Below, piece after piece: positions 29,786 through 38,674 of a DNA stretch of 64,000 bases. Position 1 is the stretch's first letter, and every line of letters begins with the position of its first letter. The stretch comes from Bacteroidota bacterium (GTDB taxonomy: Bacteria > Bacteroidota > Bacteroidia > Flavobacteriales > Weeksellaceae): assembly GCA_018266955.1 (NCBI GenBank), contig JAFDZI010000022.1:62001-126000 (forward strand). Reading direction: 5' to 3'. The notes beneath the pieces were generated by a model. It worked only from the letters and a program-made list of their open reading frames with translations. It ran no database searches and was not told the DNA's origin. The position numbers were made by a program, and so were the translations under genes.

Positions 29786-30298
29786 TTCCTAAGGAACATT
29801 TAACATTCGTCTTTCCAATCAAAATACAAAACAGATACTGTTCCTACGGAAGATTTAGGCTTCGCAACGGAACGCAAAATATCATTTTTATATGCTACAC
29901 AGATATTGTTCCTACGGTACATTAACCATCGCTCCCATATAAAACCATTTGTAAAATCTTTTAGAAAATTAAATATTGTCAAAAGATTGGAATTTGAGTA
30001 AAGCTACTACATCGACAAATGTTCCGTAGGAACAACATCTGCGTAGTAAAAATTGCAGTTGAAGATTTGGTGTTCCGTAGGAACACTATCTACATTGGTG
30101 CCATAAAATTAATCTGTACCAATAGTTGAAAATCCAGTAGTTTATTGCACTAAGAAATTCTCACTTAGAAAATGGTACTGAATTTAACTTTGCCTAAGTT
30201 TGGAACTTTGGCAAAGTTGATACATCGATAAATGTTCCGTAGGAACAACATCTAAGTAGTATTAATTGCAGTTGAAGATTTGGTGTTCCGTAGGAACA
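29786..30298. repeat. array of REP-like palindromes
   Basis: Seven short palindromes share the core TTCC-n3-GGAA: 29787-29797, 29841-29851, 29909-29920 (imperfect), then four perfect copies of TGTTCCGTAGGAACA at 30020-30034, 30071-30085, 30233-30247 and 30284-30298. They lie in a gene-free stretch (29655-30591). Such palindromes are the hallmark of REP elements, usually moved by a RAYT transposase elsewhere; none is in this window. Confidence 0.75.
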
Positions 30299-30433
30299 CT
30301 ATCTACATTGGTGACATAAAATTAATCTGTACTAATAGTTGAAAATCCAGTAGTTTATTGCACTAAGAAATTTTCACTTAGAAAATGGTACTGAATTTAA
30401 CTTTGCCTAAGTTTGGAACTTTGGCAATGTTCA
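30009..30433. repeat. tandem duplication, unit 213 bp, two copies
   Basis: Unit 1 starts at about 30009 and unit 2 at 30222, with only a few differences. Each unit carries two of the REP-like palindromes and ends with the same segment (about 30196-30213 and 30409-30426). No credible reading frame is present. The rest of the 940-base gene-free stretch (29655-30008, 30434-30498) shows nothing else I recognise. Confidence 0.85.
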
Positions 30434-30498
30434 GGTTAACAGCTTGAGGTGAAAGAATCAATTACTTCGTAGTCATCTCTTCTATTTTACTTTAACTG

Positions 30499-30527
30499 AA
30501 AAAATCCCTCTTCTTTCGAAAAGGGAT
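30499..30527 (-). terminator. terminator after the rpsJ fragment
   Basis: Stem 30504-30513 with 30518-30527, one mismatch, loop TTTC, followed by six T on the minus strand. Its layout resembles the terminator after the intact rpsJ (32143-32177). Confidence 0.65.
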
Positions 30528-30591
30528 ATAATATTGAGTTATGGTGGTTAGAAAACATAAGACTTTCGACTGGTGTTTCCTAACTGCATCA

Positions 30592-30723
30592 TCACACTTT
30601 GATTTCTACTTCTACACCAGATGGAAGTTCTAACTTCATTAGAGCATCAACCGTTTTGGAAGAAGAAGAGTAGATGTCCATCAATCTCTTGTGAGCTGAT
30701 AATTGGAAATGCTCTCTTGCTTT
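30592..30723 (-). pseudogene. duplicated 3' end of rpsJ
   Basis: These 132 bases match the last 132 bases of rpsJ (32224-32355) with only two differences: one silent, one changing Gln to His. The reading frame and the TGA stop are kept, but there is no start codon; upstream the match ends abruptly at the gene 30736-31017. It is a truncated copy of the gene end and marks one edge of a 1.6-kb insertion next to rpsJ. Confidence 0.92.
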
Positions 30724-30735
30724 ATTATTTATGAA

Positions 30736-31017
30736 TTATGTAAAAAAAATCAGCACACAATTACAAATATTAATCAAGAGTAAAATAATTCCATATTTTC
30801 TTTTTTGAACCATTGCTATTATAGAATAAATCATTAATAAAAAGGGTAGAATTAAAACTGTAATAAAATTAAAATTTGCAAGAAATGTAATTGCTTGCAT
30901 TAATGCATCTGCAATTTCATTTCCTAATTTATTTTGATAGAAATAATACGCTTGCAAAATAATATTAATAAGAACTAGCAAACTTACTACTATGATAATT
31001 TTATGAAACTTTTCCAT
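30736..31017 (-). CDS. small membrane protein (93 aa)
   Basis: A 93-residue protein with three hydrophobic segments (about residues 7-25, 41-68 and 74-92) and a short charged loop (V-Q-K-R-K-Y-G) before the third. It starts 11 bases after the stop of the Cys-rich lipoprotein gene, so the two are probably co-transcribed. Its 3' end adjoins the rpsJ fragment. No family recognised; it could be an accessory or immunity-type protein, but nothing proves this. Confidence 0.5.
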   Translation of the reverse strand: MEKFHKIIIVVSLLVLINIILQAYYFYQNKLGNEIADALMQAITFLANFNFITVLILPFLLMIYSIIAMVQKRKYGIILLLINICNCVLIFFT

Positions 31018-31028
31018 TATTAATCAAT

Positions 31029-32024
31029 TTAAATGATATTAGTTATTATCTTAACTGGTTTTCCTAGACCGGGTTTACAGCCAGGTCCGCAATACCAGGA
31101 TGGAAGTCCTTTAGGCGGTATACAAGAAGCACATTGAACATCATGAACATAACACGCTAAAGAAGAATAAACACAACATCCTGAATAATTTCCACAGCAA
31201 CCCGTATCTGATCCACATCCAATAAAACACCAACTGGAACACCCCATAGGTTGGTATTGAACATTTTCAATAAAGTTTTCAAATTCTGCCGCACTACCAT
31301 AAAATTCATTTATTACAGTAAATGGTACTTTAGACATACTATTACTTTTAATAAATTCTTTCAAATTTTCATCTTTAGTGCTATGAATATAATTATTAAG
31401 TGTGCTCAAATCAACTAAACTTAAGTCAATGAACTGATCCTCTTGAAACACAAAAAAATCTTTGCCTGCTAAAAAACCAGGGTGTAGGGTTCCATTTAAA
31501 GGACTATTTGAATTTTCTGCTCTCACTAGGGCATCAATACTTGATTGATAATAATATATAGATGAAAATAAATCAACATTTTTTCCTCCATCAACAACAG
31601 ACTTTTGATATATCGCCAGAACATACCCATCAATAAATTCGGACAAATCTCTTAAAACTCCAATATCAATATTTTTTTCTCGCAAATTGTCTGCTAATGC
31701 AAGAACTCTTTCTTTTTGCTTAATTTTCCAATGGGTTTCAGAAGTGTCAAAAGTATAATCTAATTCAAAAAGTTTTGCACTATCATTAACAACAGACAAA
31801 ACCTCTACTATACTTTTAAATTCACTTCCATCAATATCAGAATAAAGCCTCAAAACAAATTGTTCGTCGCTTACTTCGTAATTCAAAGCATTTTCAGACT
31901 GATTACTCATCGTTCTATACATCGAAATTTCGTTTGGAATACCATCTGAAATTTCTTCTACAGAATTAGTACTACAATTTATAAATAGTAGCACCAATGA
32001 AAAATACAAAACAAACTTTTTCAT
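31029..32024 (-). CDS. lipoprotein with a Cys-rich C-terminal domain
   Basis: A 331-residue lipoprotein: signal with lipobox I-N-C (Cys at 17), a mostly helical middle part, and about 55 residues near the C-terminus (about 260-318) with 12 Cys in the pattern G-C-S-S-W-C, G-C-G, G-C-C, G-C-C, C, C-A-S-C, Y-C-G-P-G-C. This suggests a disulfide-locked, bacteriocin-like or toxin-like module. The leader upstream has six copies of the TTTTAG hexamer, as in the GLPGLI modules at 39-43 kb. It lies on the inserted segment next to rpsJ. Function unknown. Confidence 0.6.
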   Translation of the reverse strand: MKKFVLYFSLVLLFINCSTNSVEEISDGIPNEISMYRTMSNQSENALNYEVSDEQFVLRLYSDIDGSEFKSIVEVLSVVNDSAKLFELDYTFDTSETHWKIKQKERVLALADNLREKNIDIGVLRDLSEFIDGYVLAIYQKSVVDGGKNVDLFSSIYYYQSSIDALVRAENSNSPLNGTLHPGFLAGKDFFVFQEDQFIDLSLVDLSTLNNYIHSTKDENLKEFIKSNSMSKVPFTVINEFYGSAAEFENFIENVQYQPMGCSSWCFIGCGSDTGCCGNYSGCCVYSSLACYVHDVQCASCIPPKGLPSWYCGPGCKPGLGKPVKIITNII

Positions 32025-32048
32025 ATTCGATTTTTTTTAATTAGTGCT

Positions 32049-32087
32049 ACTAAAACTAAAACTAAAACTAAAACTAAAACTAAAACT
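32049..32087 (-). repeat. hexanucleotide repeat (6 copies) in the lipoprotein leader
   Basis: ACTAAA is repeated six times plus ACT on the plus strand, i.e. TTTTAG-type on the coding strand, 25 bases before the lipoprotein start. The same repeat occurs with 4, 4 and 2 copies in the leaders at 39829, 41054 and 43111. Confidence 0.95.
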
Positions 32088-32142
32088 GTGCAAGTTTTTG
32101 TGTGAAAAACAATTGAATTTAACAGAATTTAACACTTTTATG

Positions 32143-32177
32143 AAAATAAAAATTCCCTTTTCAATTAAGAAAAGGGA
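32143..32177 (-). terminator. terminator after rpsJ
   Basis: Perfect 9-bp stem TCCCTTTTC/GAAAAGGGA (32154-32162 with 32169-32177), loop 6, T-rich tail on the minus strand. It ends the rpsL-rpsG-fusA-rpsJ transcript, so rplC cannot simply be served by it. Confidence 0.8.
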
Positions 32178-32223
32178 GTTCATATACTAGCAAAATGCTT
32201 TGTTAAGGCCTAAGCCCTGGTTA

Positions 32224-32529
32224 TCACACTTTGATTTCTACTTCTACACCAGAAGGAAGTTCTAACTTCATTAGAGCATCAACCGTTTTGGAAGAAGAAG
32301 AGTAGATGTCCATCAATCTCTTGTGAGCTGATAATTGGAACTGCTCTCTTGCTTTCTTGTTAACATGCGGAGATCTTAGTACAGTAAAGATTCTCTTGTG
32401 GGTTGGCAATGGGATTGGTCCGTTTACTACAGCTCCGGTTGCCTTTACAGTTTTTACGATTTTTTCAGCAGATTTATCCACTAAGTTGTAATCGTAAGAT
32501 TTTAGTTTTATTCTGATTCTTTGTGACAT
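32224..32529 (-). CDS. rpsJ: 30S ribosomal protein S10
   Basis: A 101-residue S10 ([24 protein letters not shown]). It completes the rpsL-rpsG-fusA-rpsJ unit, 18 bases after fusA. It is followed by a terminator and an island, rather than by rplC. Its last 132 bases are duplicated at 30592-30723. Confidence 0.98.
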   Translation of the reverse strand: MSQRIRIKLKSYDYNLVDKSAEKIVKTVKATGAVVNGPIPLPTHKRIFTVLRSPHVNKKAREQFQLSAHKRLMDIYSSSSKTVDALMKLELPSGVEVEIKV

Positions 32530-32547
32530 TTTCTTAGTTTTAAAAGA

Positions 32548-34665
32548 TTAACCTTTTGTTTTTTCGATTACTGCTTCAGCAACATTGGTTGGAGCTGCTT
32601 CATATTTTTCGAATTCCATAGAAGACGCTGCTCTACCAGAAGAAAGTGTTCTAAGTGTGGTTACATAACCGAACATTTCAGATAGTGGAACAAATGCTTT
32701 AATTACTTTAGCGTTGTTTCTATCGTCCATCCCGTTTACAGTACCTCTTCTTCTGTTAAGGTCTCCTACGATATCTCCCATGTATTCTTCTGGAGTTACT
32801 ACTTCCAATTTCATAATTGGTTCCATAATAACTGCTTTAGCTTTCTTACCAGATTCTTTGAATCCTAGTTTTGCAGCCAATTCGAATGACAATTGGTCAG
32901 AGTCAACCGCGTGGAAAGAACCATCTTTTAAAGTAACTTTCATTGCATCTACTTCGAAACCAGCCAAAGGACCATTTTTCATGGCTTCTTTAAATCCTTT
33001 CTCTACAGAAGGAATAAATTCTTTAGGAATGTTCCCCCCTTTGATTTCGTTAACGAATTCTAGCCCTGATTTACCTTCATCAGCTGGACCGATTTCAAAT
33101 ACAATGTCAGCAAATTTACCACGACCACCCGATTGTTTTTTGTACACTTCTCTGTGGTTAGCTACCATAGTAAGAGCTTCTTTGTATTCTACCTGAGGTT
33201 GTCCTTGGTTAACTTCTACCTTGAACTCTCTTCTCATACGATCTACAATGATATCTAAGTGAAGTTCACCCATACCAGAAATAATCGTTTGACCAGAAGC
33301 CTCATCAGTTTTTACTTGGAAAGTAGGATCTTCTTCGGCCAATTTAGCCAAAGCATTACCCATTTTATCTTGGTCAGCTTTTGTTTTAGGTTCAACTGCG
33401 ATACCAATTACCGGATCTGGGAATACCATAGATTCCAAAACGATAGGATGTTTCTCATCGCAAAGGGTATCTCCCGTTTTGATGGATTTAAATCCTACTG
33501 CTGCACCAATATCTCCTGCCTCAATAAACTCGATAGGTTCTTGTTTGTTGGCGTGCATTTGGAAAATACGAGAAATTCTTTCTTTACTGTTAGAACGAGT
33601 GTTCAACACATAAGAACCAGCATCTAATCTACCAGAATAAGCTCTAAAGAATGCTAATCTTCCTACGAAAGGGTCAGTAGCAATTTTAAATGCCAATGCT
33701 GCAAATGGTTCAGTTACAGATGGTTTTCTAGAGATAGGCTCATCAGTTCTTGGATCTGTACCGTCGATGGCTTCTTTATCCATTGGTGAAGGAAGGTATC
33801 TACATACGGCATCCAACATAAACTGAACTCCTTTATTTTTAAATGAAGATCCACAAGTCATTGGAATGATACTCATATCCAAAGTTGCAGCTCTTAAAGC
33901 AGCGTGAATTTCCTCTTCTGTAATGGAGTTTTCGTCTTCCATGAATTTCTCCAAAAGATTTTCGTCATAAGCCGCGATTTCTTCGATCAACTGAGCTCTG
34001 AACATTTTCACTTCATCTGCCATTTCTGCAGGAATATCTACGATATCAAAGGTAGAACCATGGTTTTCGTCATGCCAAACCATTGCACGGTTTTTAACCA
34101 AATCTACCACTCCTTTAAAGTCGGCTTCTTCACCAATTGGCAATACAATAGGAACAGCGTTGGAACCAAGCATTTCTTTTACCTGCTTGCAAACATTTAG
34201 GAAGTCAGCACCTTGTCTGTCCATTTTGTTTACAAATCCCATTCTGGCTACTTTATAGTTATCTGCCAATCTCCAGTTGGTTTCAGACTGAGGTTCTACA
34301 CCATCCACTGCGGAGAAAAGGAATACCAAACCATCCAATACTCTTAGGGAACGGTTTACCTCTACGGTAAAGTCAACGTGTCCTGGGGTATCGATGATGT
34401 TAAAGTGGTAATCTTTTGCATCTGGAAGTGCTTTTCCTTGTTCGGTTGGGAATTTCCAATCTACCGTTACAGCAGCAGAAGTAATGGTAATCCCTCTTTC
34501 TGCTTCTTGCTCCATCCAGTCAGTTGTAGCACCACCTTCATGGGTTTCCCCGATTTTGTGGTTTTTCCCTGAGTAGAATAAAATTCTTTCTGTGGTGGTG
34601 GTTTTCCCTGCATCAATGTGAGCAGCGATACCAATGTTTCTTGTTAGTTTAAGATCTCTTGCCAT
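32548..34665 (-). CDS. fusA: elongation factor G
   Basis: A 705-residue translational GTPase that drives ribosome translocation. The N-terminal G domain has [18 protein letters not shown] and N-K-M-D; domains II-V follow with the G-M-G-E-L-H-L motif. It lies 6 bases after rpsG and 18 before rpsJ. It is the ribosome-operon copy, so the housekeeping EF-G. Confidence 0.97.
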   Translation of the reverse strand: MARDLKLTRNIGIAAHIDAGKTTTTERILFYSGKNHKIGETHEGGATTDWMEQEAERGITITSAAVTVDWKFPTEQGKALPDAKDYHFNIIDTPGHVDFTVEVNRSLRVLDGLVFLFSAVDGVEPQSETNWRLADNYKVARMGFVNKMDRQGADFLNVCKQVKEMLGSNAVPIVLPIGEEADFKGVVDLVKNRAMVWHDENHGSTFDIVDIPAEMADEVKMFRAQLIEEIAAYDENLLEKFMEDENSITEEEIHAALRAATLDMSIIPMTCGSSFKNKGVQFMLDAVCRYLPSPMDKEAIDGTDPRTDEPISRKPSVTEPFAALAFKIATDPFVGRLAFFRAYSGRLDAGSYVLNTRSNSKERISRIFQMHANKQEPIEFIEAGDIGAAVGFKSIKTGDTLCDEKHPIVLESMVFPDPVIGIAVEPKTKADQDKMGNALAKLAEEDPTFQVKTDEASGQTIISGMGELHLDIIVDRMRREFKVEVNQGQPQVEYKEALTMVANHREVYKKQSGGRGKFADIVFEIGPADEGKSGLEFVNEIKGGNIPKEFIPSVEKGFKEAMKNGPLAGFEVDAMKVTLKDGSFHAVDSDQLSFELAAKLGFKESGKKAKAVIMEPIMKLEVVTPEEYMGDIVGDLNRRRGTVNGMDDRNNAKVIKAFVPLSEMFGYVTTLRTLSSGRAASSMEFEKYEAAPTNVAEAVIEKTKG

Positions 34666-34671
34666 TTCAGA

Positions 34672-35148
34672 TTAGAATTTAAAGTGAGAGAATGCTTTGT
34701 TTGCTTCAGCCATTTTGTGGGTATCCGATTTCTTTTTGAAAGCAGCACCTTCTTCTTTAGAGGCAGCTAGGATTTCAGCAGAAAGTTTGGAAGCCATGGA
34801 CTTATCATTTCTCAATTTGGCATACTTAATTAACCATTTCATTGCCATAGAGATTTTTCTATCAGCACGGATGGGCATAGGAATTTGGTAGTTAGCACCT
34901 CCTACTCTTCTGGAACGCACTTCTACATGAGGCATTACATTGGTAAGGGCATCTTTCCAAATTTCAAGAGAAGTCTTTTCAGTTTCTCCTTTTTTCGCTT
35001 CTACAACATCAAGAGCATCGTAGAAAATCTTGAACGCGATGGATTTTTTACCATCCAACATCAAGTTATTTACAAATCTTGTTACCAACTGATCATTAAA
35101 TTTCGGATCTGGTAACAACGGTCTTTTTTTTGCTTTTGTCTTTCTCAT
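34672..35148 (-). CDS. rpsG: 30S ribosomal protein S7
   Basis: A 158-residue S7, organiser of the 30S head. It has D[13 protein letters not shown] and [14 protein letters not shown]. 25 bases after rpsL. Confidence 0.97.
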   Translation of the reverse strand: MRKTKAKKRPLLPDPKFNDQLVTRFVNNLMLDGKKSIAFKIFYDALDVVEAKKGETEKTSLEIWKDALTNVMPHVEVRSRRVGGANYQIPMPIRADRKISMAMKWLIKYAKLRNDKSMASKLSAEILAASKEEGAAFKKKSDTHKMAEANKAFSHFKF

Positions 35149-35173
35149 TGTTTCGTTTCTTACAATTTAATGA

Positions 35174-35587
35174 TTACTTTTTCTTACCTTTTGCAGGTGC
35201 AGCAGCTGCCTGACCTGGTTTAGGTCTCTTAGCACCATACTTAGATCTTCTTTGAGTTCTTCCGTTTACTCCTGCGGTATCCAAAGCTCCACGAACAATG
35301 TGATATCTTACTCCCGGTAGGTCTTTCACCCTTCCGCCTCTTACCAATACTATCGAGTGCTCTTGAAGATTGTGTCCTTCGCCCGGGATGTAGGCGTTAA
35401 CTTCTTTTCCGTTAGAAAGTCTTACCCTTGCCACTTTTCTAAGTGCAGAGTTCGGTTTCTTTGGAGTTGTCGTATATACTCTAGTACATACTCCTCGTCT
35501 TTGTGGACAGGAATCAAGTGCAGCCGATTTGCTCTTCTTGGCAAGCGTGGCTCTTCCTTTTCTTACTAATTGTTGAATAGTAGGCAT
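35174..35587 (-). CDS. rpsL: 30S ribosomal protein S12
   Basis: A 137-residue S12, part of the decoding centre. [12 protein letters not shown] holds the residue linked to streptomycin resistance (Lys in K-P-N-S), here wild type. It has a Pro/Ala/Lys-rich tail. First gene of the unit, preceded by a consensus promoter. Confidence 0.98.
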   Translation of the reverse strand: MPTIQQLVRKGRATLAKKSKSAALDSCPQRRGVCTRVYTTTPKKPNSALRKVARVRLSNGKEVNAYIPGEGHNLQEHSIVLVRGGRVKDLPGVRYHIVRGALDTAGVNGRTQRRSKYGAKRPKPGQAAAAPAKGKKK

Positions 35588-35616
35588 TTGATTGCTTTAT
35601 AATTAATTTTAGGGTG

Positions 35617-35646
35617 CAAAAGTAAGTCTTTTTTTTCATTCTCCAA
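35617..35646 (-). promoter_or_regulatory. promoter of the rpsL-rpsG-fusA-rpsJ operon
   Basis: TTG (35646-35644), 19 bases, TACTTTTG (35624-35617): full consensus match; predicted start about 35612, leader about 25 bases. The rest of the intergenic region to dps (35647-35996) is AT-rich and shows no further feature I can support. Confidence 0.8.
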
Positions 35647-35996
35647 TACTTTTTACAAATATTTTTCAGTAAATCACCACTTTAACTTTTATACATCACA
35701 TGAAAACTCTATCCAGATTAGCTTTATTTCCTATATTGCCATAAAATACTTTTTCTAAACTCTTCTTTTCCACCGAAAAAATACAAATCTTTAACGCCAA
35801 AAGATGAATTAAAATACGATCAACTTATCCTCCACCCTATACACATTGCCTATCAAATATATTATAACAATAGATTATTTCAACATCAGTTATAAACAAT
35901 ATCATCATCTATAATTGGCTTACCAACCATGGAACCCCTATCTTTACCTATAGAAATTATAGCGCTAATTAATAATAACTTATAAATATATTAATA

Positions 35997-36473
35997 ATGA
36001 AAAAATCAAATTTAATTGGTCTTAAAAAAGAAGACTGTAGTAAAATTGCAGAAAAACTTAATGTATTACTGTCCAATTATTCTATTTTCTACCAGAACAC
36101 TCGTGGCGCACATTGGAATATTACGGGTGATCAGTTCTTTACTTTGCATCCGAAATTTGAGGAATTGTACGACAACCTCATCTTGAAAATTGATGCAATT
36201 GCCGAAAGAATATTAACATTAGGTGCTACGCCTACACACAATTACAGTGATTATCTTAAAAAATCCACCATCAAAGAAAGCAAAGAAGTAAGTGATGGTA
36301 TAAAATGTGTGGAAAATATCCTTGAATCTTTTGGCATCGTCATCGCACTACAAAGAGAACTCTTAGATCTTACCAGTGAATATGGCGACGAGGGTACCAA
36401 CTCTCTAATGAGCGACTATATTACTGAGCAAGAAAAAGAAATCTGGATGTATTCCGCCTATTTAGGAAAATAA
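35997..36473 (+). CDS. dps: Dps-family ferritin-like protein
   Basis: A 158-residue DNA-protecting protein of starved cells that oxidises and stores iron. The ferroxidase residues fit the Dps spacing exactly: His39, His51, Asp66, Glu70 (in R-G-A-H-W-N-I-T-G, L-H-P-K-F-E-E-L-Y and D-A-I-A-E-R-I). It is one of few plus-strand genes here and is a single-gene unit closed by the terminator at 36486-36515. Confidence 0.92.
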   Translation: MKKSNLIGLKKEDCSKIAEKLNVLLSNYSIFYQNTRGAHWNITGDQFFTLHPKFEELYDNLILKIDAIAERILTLGATPTHNYSDYLKKSTIKESKEVSDGIKCVENILESFGIVIALQRELLDLTSEYGDEGTNSLMSDYITEQEKEIWMYSAYLGK

Positions 36474-36485
36474 AAATTAAATAAA

Positions 36486-36515
36486 AGAGCGTGAACAATT
36501 TTCACGCTCTTTTTT
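36486..36515 (+). terminator. terminator of dps
   Basis: Perfect 10-bp stem (36486-36495 with 36501-36510), loop CAATT, followed by T5. Confidence 0.85.
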
Positions 36516-36608
36516 GATACCCTTATCAATTCAATTTTTGAACAAAAGACCTCTCGTCACTTTTTATTCAACAAACACTACTCGTTTTTGAATGATGTTT
36601 AAGACAAA

Positions 36609-36824
36609 TCAAGCATATTGTTTTTTGAACTTTTGCAACAAAATATCCAATTCATGTCTTTGTACGAAAACCGATTTCAATTCACTGTATTTTGGTGATT
36701 GATAAAATATTTCATGAAAATCCATACTTCCATTGCCCACTTTAACAATTTTGGTTACTTCTATGTCCAATTTTTTTAGTTCGTTTTTGAAATTTTGAAA
36801 CTCTATCTGTATCGTATTCTCCAT
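36609..36824 (-). CDS. small conserved-looking protein of unknown function
   Basis: A 71-residue protein, mainly helical and polar, without signal or membrane segments. It starts two bases after the ABC transporter stop, so the two genes should be co-transcribed. No family recognised. Confidence 0.5.
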   Translation of the reverse strand: MENTIQIEFQNFKNELKKLDIEVTKIVKVGNGSMDFHEIFYQSPKYSELKSVFVQRHELDILLQKFKKQYA

Positions 36825-36826
36825 GG

Positions 36827-38587
36827 TTAATGTTGTTTGTTTTTTCCTTTAAGTTGTGCATTGTATAAAGCAGCATAATACCCATCTTGTAGCAATAAGT
36901 CTTTGTGTTTGCCTATTTCTACTATTTCACCTTTGTCCATAACTATGATTTTGTCGGCTTTTTCTATGGTGGACAGTCGATGGGCAATGATGATGGAGGT
37001 CCGGTTTTGGGTAATTTTTTCCGTAGCTTGCTGTATGAGCTTTTCGCTTTCGTCATCAATGGAAGAGGTGGCTTCGTCCAGAATAAGTATTTGTGGTTTT
37101 GCTAAATAAGCCCGAAGAAAAGAAAGCAATTGTCGCTGTCCCAAAGACATGGAAGCACCTCGCTCACTCACCACATAATTATATCCATTGGGAAGTGACA
37201 TAATAAAATCATCTACATCAATTTCCTTAGCTGCTTTTCTAATGGCCTCCAACGGGATGGTTTCGCCAAAGGTTAAATTTTCTAAAATGCTACCGTGAAA
37301 AAGAAAAACATCTTGCAAAACGACCCCAACATGACTTCGAAGTTGGTGTACCTCGTATTCGGGCAAAGCAATATCATCAATAAATATTTTACCAGAATTT
37401 ATTTCATACAAACGGGTGATAAGAGAAATAATGGTGGATTTCCCGGCACCTGTTGCGCCAACAATAGCAACCATTTCTCCAGGATTTGCAATGAAACTAA
37501 TTCCTTTCAAGACTTCTTGTTTGTCATCATAGGCAAAATGGACATTTTGAAATTCAATCTTCCCCTGGAAATGTTCTTTTTGTATTGTGCCCTCATTTTT
37601 TATGGCAGAATCTTCGTCCATGATCCCCAACACCCTTTCGGCACCCACAATACCTCTTTGTATGTTATTGAAGCGATCGGCAATTTGCCGTAGGGGGCGA
37701 ATGAGCATGGAAATAAAGGTAACGAAAGCCACGATGGTGCCTGGACTAACCTCGATAAAACCGGCATAAAAAAGAATTAATCCCAAGAAAACAGAGGAAA
37801 TAAGTTCGACCACCGGAAAAAATAAAGAGAAAACAAATACTGTTTTCAGCAAGGCTGACTCCAGTGTTTTGTTGATGGATTCGAACTTCTCAAACTCAGC
37901 CTGTTGTCGGTTGAATACTTGTATGAGCGTCATTCCGGCTAATCGTTCTTGCACAAAGGAATTTTGATTGGCTACCCAAGCTCTTTCGTCACCAAATGCT
38001 TTTTTGAGTCTTTTCTGGAAAAAACGAGTGCTCCAAAGCATGATGGGCAAAATGGCGAGGGTGATAAAACTTAAATTAAGATCCGTCTGAAACATGGCAA
38101 ATACCACCATTGCCACCCGCAATACATCCCCAAAAACCATGAGAAAACCATCGGTATAAACGGTGGCTATGGTTTCTACATCGCCCACGGCACGGGTAAC
38201 CAACTGTCCTATGGGCGTTTTGTCGAAAAAGGAAGTGCGAAAATAGATGAGTTTTTTATAGAGTCTTTCCCGAATATCGCGAATGACATTTTGTGAAATA
38301 AAATTGGAGAAATAGACCAAAAAAAGATTGAGCACGCTTTCTGCAAATACCAATGCCACCAATATATAAACCTGATGCATCAGTTGCTCTCTGCTTTTGT
38401 GTTGAATGATAGCAATATCCACCACTTCTTTGGTAAGAATAGGCCGATAGGTGGACACCAATGCCAAGACAATGGATACGGCTAGGGTAAATAGAAACCA
38501 GCTTCTAAACTTCATGCCAATGGCAAAAAGTCTTTTGATAATGGACCAGGTTTTGTCTTTTTCGGAATTTTTGGAATGCTCTTTCAT
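36827..38587 (-). CDS. ABC transporter, fused permease and ATPase (exporter type)
   Basis: A 586-residue half-transporter: six membrane segments (about residues 30-320) and an ATPase domain. ATPase motifs: Walker A G-A-T-G-A-G-K-S-T, Q-loop L-Q-D-V-F, signature S-L-G-Q-R-Q, Walker B I-L-I-L-D-E-A-T-S and the H-loop A-H-R-L-S. The type matches lipid/drug exporters (MsbA/LmrA-like). It acts as a dimer in the inner membrane. Substrate unknown. A 71-residue gene follows in the same operon. Confidence 0.85.
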   Translation of the reverse strand: MKEHSKNSEKDKTWSIIKRLFAIGMKFRSWFLFTLAVSIVLALVSTYRPILTKEVVDIAIIQHKSREQLMHQVYILVALVFAESVLNLFLVYFSNFISQNVIRDIRERLYKKLIYFRTSFFDKTPIGQLVTRAVGDVETIATVYTDGFLMVFGDVLRVAMVVFAMFQTDLNLSFITLAILPIMLWSTRFFQKRLKKAFGDERAWVANQNSFVQERLAGMTLIQVFNRQQAEFEKFESINKTLESALLKTVFVFSLFFPVVELISSVFLGLILFYAGFIEVSPGTIVAFVTFISMLIRPLRQIADRFNNIQRGIVGAERVLGIMDEDSAIKNEGTIQKEHFQGKIEFQNVHFAYDDKQEVLKGISFIANPGEMVAIVGATGAGKSTIISLITRLYEINSGKIFIDDIALPEYEVHQLRSHVGVVLQDVFLFHGSILENLTFGETIPLEAIRKAAKEIDVDDFIMSLPNGYNYVVSERGASMSLGQRQLLSFLRAYLAKPQILILDEATSSIDDESEKLIQQATEKITQNRTSIIIAHRLSTIEKADKIIVMDKGEIVEIGKHKDLLLQDGYYAALYNAQLKGKNKQH

Positions 38588-38639
38588 GTTGAAGCTCCAA
38601 AATTAGTGAATTTTGAATAAAAGGGACTTCAATAAAAAA

Positions 38640-38668
38640 TAAAATCCCCAAACTTTATGGGTTTGGGA
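38640..38668 (-). terminator. terminator of GLPGLI module 3
   Basis: CCCAAAC/GTTTGGG stem around 38646-38667 with T-rich tail on the minus strand. The same hairpin type ends modules 2 and 1 (39910-39941, 41135-41168), showing the modules were duplicated with their terminators. Confidence 0.7.
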
Positions 38669-38674
38669 ATAATG

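Noticed and set aside
29734-29982. Two overlapping frames of about 60 codons on both strands in the REP region
   Set aside because: They run through palindromic repeats, have no signal, no promoter and no coding character.
30009-30433. Repeat field considered as a CRISPR array
   Set aside because: Only two long units (213 bp), with palindromes irregularly spaced and no unique spacers or cas genes.
30592-30723. rpsJ fragment as a second functional S10 gene
   Set aside because: It lacks the first 58 or so codons and any start codon; only the gene end is present.
33259-34572. Plus-strand frames of 60-120 codons opposite fusA
   Set aside because: Antisense shadows of a conserved GTPase gene; no promoter or family.
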